Shown piece after piece: positions 13,765 to 23,544 of a stretch of 64,000 nucleotides of DNA. Origin of the DNA: Arctopsyche grandis (Eukaryota > Arthropoda > Insecta > Trichoptera > Hydropsychidae). The stretch lies in contig NC_135358.1 in assembly GCF_051622035.1 (NCBI RefSeq), forward strand, positions 15,314,001-15,378,000. Direction: 5' to 3'. The notes under the pieces were generated by a model, which had not been told where the DNA came from, made no database searches, and saw only the letters and a list, made by a program, of their open reading frames with translations. A program made the position numbers and the translations under genes. How positions within the stretch are numbered: position 1 is the stretch's first letter; the number at the start of each line of letters is the position of its first letter.

Positions 13765-14882
13765 ATGTTTCGGATGTGGCGTGTGTCAACACCTTTAATT
13801 CAAAATTTTAATCAAATTAGGTATCAATCAACCAGACGGCGATTTGCCCCACAAGAACAAACAGATTATATAAAATGGCTTTTACTGGTATTTTTAAACT
13901 GCTTTATTGTTATCGTATAATAAATTACACCGAATTCACTTTAATATTTTAATTTAGACAATACCGGTTACATCGTTCGGCTTGGGGTGCTGGCAAGTGA
14001 GACGCCGAGAATGGAAAGTAAATCTTATAAAAGTATTGGAAGAAAAAACTAACAGTGAACCCATCGATTTTCCAGAAGAGTATGCCAATGTTGTGATATT
14101 TTATACTATCTGATATTAGTTTTAGAATTAAAATTATTAAAATTTCAGCCTTTGGGAGCTGAATATGCTGGAATACTGTCCAGTTAAAGTGACAGGTCAT
14201 TTCCTACACGATAAAGAATTTGTGATAGGCCCACGGGCTCTAATCGAAAAAGGTGGTAGCATGTCAGGAGGTTCCATCATATCAAGTTCATCAAAAAATC
14301 AAGGATTTGTAGTCATTACACCATTCCAACTTAAAGATAGAAAGTAAAACAGTTTATATTTCCAATGAAATTTTATCTAATGAATATGTTAATACTGAAA
14401 ATTATTTTGAACTAGGGAGATTATTATGATAAATAGAGGATGGGTACCACCAAAGATGAAAATGCCAGCCGATAGACCCGAAGGGCAAATTAATTACGAA
14501 GTTGAGATCATAGGAACTGTAAGAAGTAATGAAAAACGCCCTACATTCGTACCGAAAAATATCCCCGAAAAAGGAATGTGGTTCTACAAGTTAGTTTCCA
14601 CATGTTTAATAGATGCAATGAAATTACACATGTCATTTGATAAAGTATTGAATAATTTAATGAATTTCTAGGAATCTAGATGAGATGGCAGTTATAGCAG
14701 GATCTGCGCCAGTTTTATTAGATGCAAGAGGAACTAATGATGTACTCAAAGGCTGGCCAATACCTAACCAGACCAGAGTGACATACCGCAATGAGCATTT
14801 CGCCTATCTTGTCACTTGGTTCAGTTTATCTGCATTTACCACTTGGATGTGGGTTCGGAAATTTGTTTATAAGCTACGCTAA
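13765..14882 (+). CDS. Surf1: SURF1, cytochrome c oxidase assembly factor
   Basis: Complete gene. Exons 13765-13887, 13958-14079, 14149-14343, 14416-14589 and 14672-14882 join in phase to 274 residues, a little shorter than human SURF1. The start ATG lies just before a basic presequence (RRR at 24-26), as expected for mitochondrial import. A first membrane segment (about 38-52) runs into the family signature FGLGCWQVRRREWK. The middle carries the conserved NRGWVPP, and the end has the TRVTYRNEHFAYLVTWFS signature leading into the second membrane segment. SURF1 acts in the inner mitochondrial membrane during assembly of complex IV, linked to heme a delivery to subunit 1. Introns are only about 70-80 bases. 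The gene converges on Sirt6, 245 bases away. Confidence 0.95.
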
Positions 14883-14958
14883 TTTATTTACACTTTCTAT
14901 AGCTCTATCTATTATATTTGTATAATATTAGGTTAGGTGAATGTATAATAGATGAACA

Positions 14959-14964
14959 AATAAA
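14959..14964 (+). terminator. SURF1 polyadenylation signal
   Basis: AATAAA lies 76 bases after the SURF1 stop. The opposite-strand AATAAA for Sirt6 is at 14993-14998, so the two 3' ends meet or overlap slightly. Confidence 0.5.
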
Positions 14965-14992
14965 AGATCATACTTCATACATTACAAATAAT

Positions 14993-14998
14993 TTTATT
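14993..14998 (-). terminator. Sirt6 polyadenylation signal
   Basis: TTTATT on the plus strand (AATAAA on the gene strand) lies about 130 bases after the Sirt6 stop, inside the short SURF1-Sirt6 gap. Confidence 0.4.
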
Positions 14999-15127
14999 TT
15001 ACAAAACATTTATATTATTCTAGTGCGTGTCATGAATTGGTGTGCAAACAAAAACAGTCGCAACTTTCATGTTTAACATAAACTTGAATTTCAGTTGATT
15101 GGAATCGTATCGTAGGCTGAGATGTTA

Positions 15128-16865
15128 TCATGTAACGTTTGTTAAATTTTGTGTAATCGTATCTACTTTGGAATCAACGTCAGTAATAAAATTATCCACC
15201 TTGTCGTTCGAAATTTTAATTTCAGTTTTTATTACATTTTCTTTGATCGATTCACTCTTATTTGTGTCGTCCATACATTCATCAACGATAATTTCGTGTT
15301 TTATTATTTTGGGAATGTCTATCATTGGCAATATTTTGCAATCACGTAAAGTATCTTTAACACATACTTTGGTTACATCATTTTCTTTCTTGATTTTTTT
15401 ATTTTTAATCTGAGATTTCTGAACGGGTTGTGATTTTTTTACTAACACGCGTTTTTTTGAAACACCATCACACTGTTTTTTAAATAATGTCCGAGTTTGT
15501 TTCAATTGTTGTTTACTTATTGTCCATTCATGAATATCACATGACTTAGTAGGATCCATTTCACGGTTATATTCTGGTATTTTCTTATCTAAATTTGTCA
15601 TTATATGTTGTAAAATCTCATCAACATAACTGTTAATAATAAGATCAGCTTTGTTATCCTTAAAAATTGAACATTGAATAAAATTTATAATGTAATTAAC
15701 CATGAATGCACATAATACAGGTACAGAAATATAAAAACATACGTGTTTCGTAGGTTGAAGATTGCATACAACTAATTTTCCTCCATATCTCAATGTATTT
15801 AGTGGTAAATTGCCACTCGGAACAATTTGCAAAGTGGTGCCAAGGCAAATACTCAGATCAGCAATGCTGAAATATTACAATGTGTAATTTGCACTGTTTA
15901 ATATGCACAATATAATATGTAATTTGCATTTCAAACCACAAAAGTTGAAAGTGTGTTAAATTACCTCGTTACCATATCGGCCATATCCAAATCATCATCG
16001 GGTAAACTGTGCTCCCAATCTAAAATTGTATCATGTAGTTTTCCTCGACACAACCGCCCGCTAGACCTTTCGCCGTGACATGGTTTTCCAACAGATTTTT
16101 GTCCAACAGTTGGAGCTGGAGATGATCTCACAAATTGACTTAAAATGATAAGAGTTTGACAATATATTAAATAAACAAAAATTAAATATAATTATTATAA
16201 GCACAAATATTATGTATTACCGTTTACAAATATTACATTGATCAACAAACATATTTCCATGTAATTCAGCCATATGTGATCGAGGGATACCTGATTTTAA
16301 GTGAAGCCCGTCAATATTTTGGCTAATGACATAGTGTATCACATCGTCTTCGATTAATTTCCTTAGCGCCATGTGTGTAGCAGTAGGTTTTGCATCGTTA
16401 AATGAAATGTTGATATCAGGTTTCAATCCTTTTTCTTCCAAAGTCCAAACACCATTAGGTCCTCTGAAATTAATTATAATTATGTTTGAATTTAAATATA
16501 ATCAATATTCGAAATGAAGGATAAAGTGCAATACCGAAAATCTGGAATCCCAGCAGAGGTACTTATACCAGCACCAGTGTGGATCACGATATATTTAGAC
16601 TCTTTTATCCATTGAGTAAGGGTTTCACACTTTTCTTTTAGAGTTTGAGGTGAATCAAATTTCTGAAATTCGATGAGAAAATAAAAATTCATTCATTCAT
16701 TGAAAAATAACCTATGTTTTATATTAGGCTCTGGGTTCAATTAAAAAGTAACAGCTTTCTATTTCGACTCCAAACTAAAGAAATGAGTTGTTTTGAAACC
16801 TCTGCAGCACCCAGTATCCCTTTATGAGCATATGGAGATAATCCATCGGCGTAAGAACAAGACAT
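15128..16865 (-). CDS. Sirt6: SIRT6-type sirtuin deacetylase
   Basis: Complete gene. Exons on the minus strand are 16865-16800, 16662-16535, 16463-16221, 16138-15965, 15866-15743 and 15658-15128, joining in phase to 421 residues (human SIRT6 is 355). The N-terminus carries the family signature [15 protein letters not shown]-binding residues GAGIS are at 52-56, QNIDGLH is at 113-119, and the catalytic His is at 133 in ELHGN. Zinc cysteines are 141, 144, 166 and 176; the last pair is one residue closer than in human. [27 protein letters not shown] and NLQPTK are SIRT6 hallmarks. The enzyme removes acyl groups from histone H3 lysines using NAD and acts on chromatin in DNA repair and metabolic gene control. 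The C-terminal tail is long and basic ([16 protein letters not shown]), probably a nuclear signal. A short 84-base intron keeps frame if retained. Confidence 0.95.
15659..15742 (-). other. 84-bp frame-preserving intron in Sirt6
   Basis: Lies between LQPTKH and DNKADL. It begins GTATGT and ends TTTTTAAG, contains no stop in the gene frame and is 28 codons long, so retention would insert 28 mostly hydrophobic residues. Removing it restores the continuous SIRT6 pattern, which is why it is called an intron. Confidence 0.8.
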
Positions 16866-16930
16866 TTTGGCAGTTGAATCGACGCCGACATTTGACAGTT
16901 CCTGTTGTATCAGTCATACCAACTGTGTCA

Positions 16931-17521
16931 TTAATTATTGAATAAGTCGATAGTGAACGAGGCTGAGGTTGAAGAAGAGGAAATGGTACAGTCACTGGCC
17001 ATGAGCGTAATAATTTTAGTAATGTTGTTTAGTAGTCCAAGGAATTCCTCAGGAATCATAGCCTTCTCACTAGACGTATCTACAAACCGGACTCCCAGTG
17101 ATAACTGTTCTGTTCCTAAGATATCTGCTGTTTCATCGGCTATGATCGAGAATCCAACAGCATTGTTAGCAGCTTTTACAATGTCTTCTCGCAGAGCTTG
17201 TTCAGACAAATTGATCAAATCATTCTGCGTTCGGTGTGATGTGTAACGTGCATTTCCAGCAGCTGTATCAAAATGGTTTTTTAAAATACTGTCTCCTCCC
17301 TCAATTGGATACGAATAAAGTTGTTCGACATTTCCTTTGGTGCTATCTTTCCCACAAATTGCCAAATCATTTGTTCCGCAAAATAAGATTCTGTCTCTTT
17401 ACACTTTCTTTATGCTAACACGAAGTGATTTAAAATAAAAGTAACATTATTTGAGTATTTTCAATCAATCCAGGGGGGCGGCAAGTGCCCCCCTCCCCCT
17501 GCGGGTGCCCATGTCACTGGC
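16931..17521 (-). pseudogene. hAT transposase relic (DUF4371 / ZMYM-like fragment)
   Basis: A minus-strand frame at 17365-16931 (144 codons) has the signature of hAT-like proteins with DUF4371: NARYTSHRTQNDLINL, SIIADETADI and QLSLGVRFVD. On the same strand the 5' side ends in G/C-run sequence (17465-17521, including GGGGGGCACTTGCCGCCCCC and CCAGTGACATGGGC), typical of a hAT terminus. The coding is only a fragment of a full transposase; the dimerisation end is missing and the downstream part has been lost. It ends about 65 bases upstream of the Sirt6 start codon. Confidence 0.75.
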
Positions 17522-19028
17522 TACTTGGATTTTAAAGTTTAAAAATAAAAACTCCGGGACATTATTAGTATTTGTTACCATCAATCAACGTGTATTATTT
17601 TAATACAAACGACTATCGCGTGGTAAGAAATTATATAATACTATCAGTAAGTAATACACAAAGTTTTTTAACTGGACGGTTCCTCTTTTTTCATATTTCA
17701 CGACTACTTTATCGTTTTCCATTGTATAAAAATTATTAATATAATTTTAATATTGATTAATCATAAATTTATTATTCATAGCCAAAAAATTCAATCCTAC
17801 ATCAAAATCGTGATAATATGAAAATTATAGATATCTGATTTGACTGTATAAAAATACAATACTTTTGTTTATGGGTCCATAATAGGGATATCATTTTGGG
17901 TTCGGTGATTACTGGTCACAAAGTCACTAAAATCTCTATAACGGAACATCTGGCAGCCGAAAAGTCCATCATAGTAACGATAAATTTCATACTAACGAGA
18001 ACTTGAGTGCCAAATATTGTGTATTCGCGATTTTCATGGCAAAAATTGTCCTTGTGACCACCGCAATATGACGAATAGTCCAATTAACTTCATTTTGGTT
18101 CACAGGGGCCTACCCCCACTAGATTTGAGTTTTTTAACTCTCATCCGATTTTTGTAAAAAAAAAAACATGGTCAGTCTACTATAGGACGAGTAGTGAAGA
18201 AAATTGGTGGACCATTGAAAAAAAATTGGTAACATCACATGGTTAATATTTTTTTAACTTTAAAATCCATGTTGCCAATGAAGCATAGGTTAAGTTATTA
18301 ATGTTTCCCCTATTAATTTTATTTGAATATTATCAGGATGCTTAACACAAAAAAAAATAATCAAATGTTTTGACCCGATGTGGGTTACGTACAAAACTTT
18401 TATTCCCAAGAACGTGGTGAAACGTCGTTCCGGCACTTTTTTTTCACGGTATTTTAATGTTTTAAAAGCAATTAGAAGAAACAATATTCGTGCGTACATA
18501 ATCACAATCCATATTTATATAAATGGCCAAAATTATAAAATATGGTGTCCTTATGAAATATGGATGGATTCGAAATTGGCACACTGATGTTGTGAAACAA
18601 TAAGAGATGATTTGCCATATGAAAATTTATGTATGTACATTATGTTTTTACATAAGGCTTCAATTGTATGTTACATTTGTATTTGTTTATTTAACTTTAG
18701 ATTTGACATGTATATTAAATAAAAATAAAATATATGACAAATTTTGTTTCTTGACATAGGAAAATCTGCCTTAAATTTCATTTAAATGATATTCGAGTAT
18801 AAATTTTCTTTGGTAAAATGTTAGCAAGAAGTGCGTTCCGGTAACTTTTTTTCAAAAGAAAGCCTTGACTACATACATCCCATAACCATTCCAACAAATA
18901 TACAACATTTTCAAGATATGTATGCTGTTTATCAAAAAAAGAACATTACTGAAATAGTTAATTTATTATTATATAAAAATATTTATAATATTCCCGATGT
19001 ATGTAAAAATAAATTAGTGACGATTCCT
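17522..19028. other. Spacer with repeats upstream of the hAT relic
   Basis: Contains a foldback repeat copy (17899-18085). Two short segments sharing CGTTCCGG followed by a T run occur near 18424 and 18834, with weak unassigned frames (18378-18587 and 18831-19040), probably one diverged repeat. The rest is AT-rich with no recognised gene. Confidence 0.45.
17899..18085 (+). repeat. Foldback repeat family C, copy 1
   Basis: Starts GGTTCGGTGATTACTGGTCA and carries the shared core ATAACGGAACATCTGG, CTAACGAGAACTTGAGTG and TTCGCGATTTTC. Left and right halves are near reverse complements (GGTCACAA near 17924 with TTGTGACC near 18053). Related copies are at 26831-27012 (reversed) and 55156-55356. 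Confidence 0.75.
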
Positions 19029-19475
19029 CTATCCCAGTAGCAACTTGAAGAATATTGCAATAATGTTGAGAAATATCAAAGGTACTGCAAAGAAATAAAA
19101 TTTATAAACAATATGTAAGATATTTAAAACAATTTTAATCCAAAGTTAAATACTTACTTCTGGTAACAGTTCTAATGGAATGAATCAAATTTAAAATTTG
19201 TCCTTTAAAAGTGGGTTGATCTCCATAGCCTTGAGTCGTCTGATTAGTGCTTCCCCAGCCAACTAAAATAAATAAAATTTATAGATACAAATAATTGACA
19301 ATATTATTCTTACAAAGTGAATTTGTTTAATTTTTATAGGTTAAATTGAAATATTTTTTATTCACTTATAAATTTTGAGAAAAATACCTTTTGACAAAAA
19401 TCTGTTTTCATTTAGAATGCAAATAGCATTTAAACAAAGCAAAGAGGCTTCAAAGAGACTCCAAAGCGTGAACAT
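19029..19475 (-). CDS. IER3IP1: IER3IP1 / Yos1, ER-Golgi transport membrane protein
   Basis: Complete gene hidden in three small exons: 19475-19388, 19262-19158 and 19084-19029 on the minus strand, joining in phase to 82 residues, the same length as human IER3IP1. The first exon gives an N-terminal membrane segment (MFTLWSLFEASLLCLNAICI). The second has the conserved NRFLSKVGWG and QILNLIHSIRTVTR. The third gives the C-terminal hydrophobic segment IPLIFLNIIAIFFKLLLG. Donors GTATTT and GTAAGT and acceptors TTTTAG and TTGCAG are good. Yos1 family proteins sit in ER/Golgi membranes and work with Yip1/Yif1 in COPII vesicle transport. The nearest gene on the same strand downstream is Sirt6, 2.2 kb away. 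Confidence 0.92.
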
Positions 19476-22404
19476 TTTGAGTGACGTTTAGAGCTTTGAC
19501 GTTTAACTCGATCGTAAGACTACAAATTCCAACCATTATTCCAGTCTACCAATTTATGTAGATATGTGCACTATTTTAACAAACTTTTTTTATTGGTTTC
19601 ATTATATCACGAAGTTGTGTTTTACATCACTTTAGCACAAGTAAAAGAGACACATTTTTTTTCTTGAAAAAGTCTTCATAAATATATACATACATATATC
19701 TAGATTTTAAGATATTTATAATTATTGGCTACTAATAATATACACAATTCTAATTTATTTAGTAACCCAAGTCTTCTCTATCTTTTTTTTATATATGTCA
19801 GGTGAAGAAATTGCAATTTATTTATTATTCAATTTTGTATTATAAAAATCCCACAATTTTGATGAGAAAATAAATTCAATCAATGGTCTAAAGATGGCTC
19901 TTTCACAGAAATAAATTGTGTCACTTAAAAAAAAAATTCGAAATGAAAATTATTATTTATGAACATATTATATTATAAAGGGGAAATATTACATATATTC
20001 ATGGACCAGTGCTTATTGGGTCGTTGGCTATTTAAATTTAAATAAAAAATCATCACGGAATATATTTTAAGCTCTCACAGTGCTCTCGTTTACTAATAAC
20101 TGGCAGCAAATGTTGATGGCATTACAGTAATTCAGTCAATTTAGAGAATTTTTTTTCTTTTAATCAAAATGGTCAACAACTATGGCGTAGCCAACGAATA
20201 TATGTAGTGTTGGCCACGCGCTAGTACACAGACATATGTTTTATAAATCACTTATAGTTTGATATAACATTATGTATGTCTATTTGTATATAAGAAATTA
20301 ATTACATTAGACTTTTTCATCCGTTTCAAAATTATAATCATTTAAGAGTTATTGATCCGGATCTAAGATGTAGTAAAAAATATGAATACATGATAAATAT
20401 TTTTAAATTGAGATTGACATTAAGTGTCAATTATTTTTTCTTACAAATTAATACAAGATTGTTATGCTAATAAAAATATGCTAGTAATGTTTAAATCAAC
20501 ATGAAAGGTATTAGGGTAGATAATATTACATACATATACATATGTACATATGTAGGTACAATAAAACTTCTGCAAATTATTTCTGAAAAGCTTTTTTTGG
20601 CTAGTACATATAATATATTTGTATAAGTTGAAAATCTATTATTTTTGTTATATGTAATTGTTTATTAATGATCTATAACTAATTCAATATTATACAACTA
20701 AAAAGTTATTCAAACTATTATCATGCTGAAAAATACTACAAAACACTCATTAAAAATATTTTTTCTTTCATACTAGATTGTTATTAAAATATATACATAC
20801 ATTGATTTCTTATTTATTTGTTATGAATAAGCATATTTGGATAAAATATTTAGTACCTATGTTCAAAATCCATTATCAATTATTAAAAATTTAACATTCA
20901 ATGGTATTCACACGTGTACATACATGCTACATACCTATATAAATATACTTGGACATGCTTGGGAAGCTACTTTTCCTAAGATCTAAAGATATGTAGATAG
21001 AATTTAGCTTTCTCGCGATCATAATGAAATTTTACAGAAGGTATGTATGACCTCTCGAAATGATCATCATTATAACAACACCTTTCTCTTTTATTTCGCT
21101 CTTCACAAACTGCGTGTAAAATATGTACTGAGTTTATGACCTTTCGTTAATTATTAGTAAATAAACATTCGTGTTGAAACATATGATAAGAAGCAATGTT
21201 TGTGTGTGCTCACTTTAAACCATAATTTGGCAACCAGGTTTAAAAAAGCACTCGATTATATTACTCAAGTTTTGCACAATTCAATGTAGGCATTGTTTTT
21301 ACTTAGAATGTATGTATGTACATATGTATATTCACATACATACATACATACGTATGAAATATTTGAACTCGTTAAATCTGAAACTCGGAATATTCTAATG
21401 ATTACCATTTTCTTTCCCTTTCATGATAGTTATTTCAAATGTATAATATTTTGTGAAAGTGCATTAGAATTCGATTAAATTTTGGTAAATATCTCGCGTT
21501 TTCTTATCGACATTGTTTGCACGTCGCCTAAAGAGAGATCCAAAGCAAAATCGGGTCGTTGCGTTATCGACATTTTAAACGAATGAGGATTTGTAGCTGT
21601 GGAAAATTTGGCAAACATTGTGATTCTTCGGGTCTCACGATGACCAATTCTCATGTAACAGTGAAAGTTAATTGAAGATGCACAAGACGAGAGAATAGTA
21701 CAAAAAGAAAAATAGAGACGGAAGGTCATCACAGTGCAATCGATATTCGATCTTCAATTTAAAATATATGCGTTAATAATAACTATAAAAATTAATATTA
21801 TTTCACTGACCTCAATATGCAAAGTTTGCAATTTTTAAAATTGCGAATGAAATATTTAAAAAATCTTGTACGATTACGAATGAGTTATTTACCATCGGTT
21901 CAATTTCGATGTATTATATTATATATCCACCCAATAAAATAAAATAATTCTGCGGGTCATAAAGTCGTTTATTACGCAATACAGAGCTACTCCTCATTAT
22001 GCGTCCGTCGTATTATTACGCTCATTCTCATTCCGGTAAGCGCACGTTCCGATACATCGAGGATGAAAGTAACGCACGCGTCCGCTTGCTTACTTCCTAC
22101 AAGCTTTAGCAGAGAAATGGCAATTAATTGCATCAATGATCGAGACTTTTAGAGTGGAGTAATTTGACTCATCCATATGTAAACGTAAACATCATTAAAA
22201 AATAAATGATAAATGTACATATGTATCTTTCAAATGCTTTCAATCAAAACCAGAAATGCTATTACGTTTCCATCAACGTGTAAATATACCTATGTACATA
22301 TAAACGACATTTTGGTGTAACAGATTAATATGTACATCCCGTATAATATTATACATATGTATGTATGTATATGTATACATACATACATATGTATAATATA
22401 TATA

Positions 22405-22828
22405 CAGTGGAGGACTGGGTCCAAAATCAGTGCTTGCCAGGAGTCAAAGGGGGCCCAACCAATGTTAAAAAAATTAGGTATAGTAAATACATAGGTATGG
22501 GTATATACATAATCTTGAGGTTGGAAATGGGCCCGGCAAAATGCAAATGGGCCACGCAAATGTTGAAACTTACATTTCGAGCCTTATAAAAAAAGTTAAC
22601 CGATCCTTGGGCTGTTAAAGCAGGTATTAGTTGTTTGTGTATATCGTAAGAAATTTGTTTTGTTGAAATACCCAAACTTTAAGTCCCAAAGTGCAATATC
22701 CTATAATTTTTTACACACGTGAGATAGTTATAAAGTTATTTAATTTTACTGAGGGCCCATATTTTCTAACAGATAGTGGGGCCCACATTCCATCGGTCAT
22801 GTTCGCTTGTATGGCCAGTCCGCCACTG
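22405..22828 (+). mobile_element. hAT MITE, family CAGTGGCGGACTGG, copy 1
   Basis: The left end is CAGTGGAGGACTGG and the right end CCAGTCCGCCACTG, forming inverted repeats. The flanking octamers TATATATA and TGTATATA match at 7 of 8, as expected for an 8-bp hAT target duplication. The 424-bp body has no transposase and matches both ends of 48416-50097. Confidence 0.8.
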
Positions 22829-22894
22829 TGTATATATGTATGTATATCCATCACAATGACTTCAACTTGTGTACAATTTTAAAGCATCAAAATA

Positions 22895-22910
22895 TAGAGA
22901 GAGAGAGAGA
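22895..22910. repeat. (AG)n microsatellite
   Basis: A run of AG dinucleotides in otherwise AT-rich spacer. Confidence 0.8.
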
Positions 22911-23229
22911 TTATAAGGCTTCATAAATTGGAATTTGTATTTATGTACATACATAGGTATGTGGAAATTTATTAATATGTTAAACTCAGTGATGTAAAAA
23001 TGAAGCCTATTTCACAAAATGCTAGATACCCTAGGTTGGGGTTGCTCAAATAATGTTCCGTGGATTGTGCATGCGTGAAATATTATCAAAATCAAAATGC
23101 ACCTGAAATAGTTTAAACGCATATGTCTATTTTATAACAACTGCCTACCTTATAAAATAACCACGTTGTTCCGTGAAATATTTAATTAACAATCCCGATC
23201 GTCCATATATGTAAATAGTATATAGATAA

Positions 23230-23544
23230 TATAATTATCATCATCTCCAACATGCTTCAAATCATATCTATATTGCATAAATATCATCCATCTCATCTCA
23301 CACATTTTCCTAATTTCGTCTACCCATCTTCCCTGTGGCCTTCATTTTACACTTTTGCATTCTCTCGGGTACTATTCTAGTACTTCTTTTGTCCACCTTT
23401 CGTCCATCTTGATGCCACGTGGCTTTCCCATTGCCATTTCATTCTCTTCACTCTATCCACTATACCCACTACTCTTGTCATACTTCTCACTCACGTATTC
23501 CGTTTCCAGTATTTCCTCGTCATGCCAAGCATACAGCGTTCCAT
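23230..23544 (-). pseudogene. LINE relic (non-LTR retrotransposon C-terminus)
   Basis: The minus strand reads MERCMLGMTRK, then VDRVKRMKWQWESHVA, then in a shifted frame RMDERWTKEVLE and GRWVDEIRKM. These are hallmarks of the C-terminal region after the reverse transcriptase in RTE/CR1-like LINEs. Stops and frameshifts make it non-functional, and the RT core itself is absent. Confidence 0.75.

Noticed and set aside
18378-19040. Two plus-strand frames sharing RSG-FFS
   Set aside because: The likeness comes from a short repeated CGTTCCGG plus T-run segment. The second frame overlaps the last IER3IP1 exon on the other strand.
21975-22040. Plus-strand peptide containing YRATPH followed by a GTAAGC donor
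   Set aside because: YRATPH recalls retrovirus-like integrases, but the expected following residues are absent and no other pol motif is nearby.
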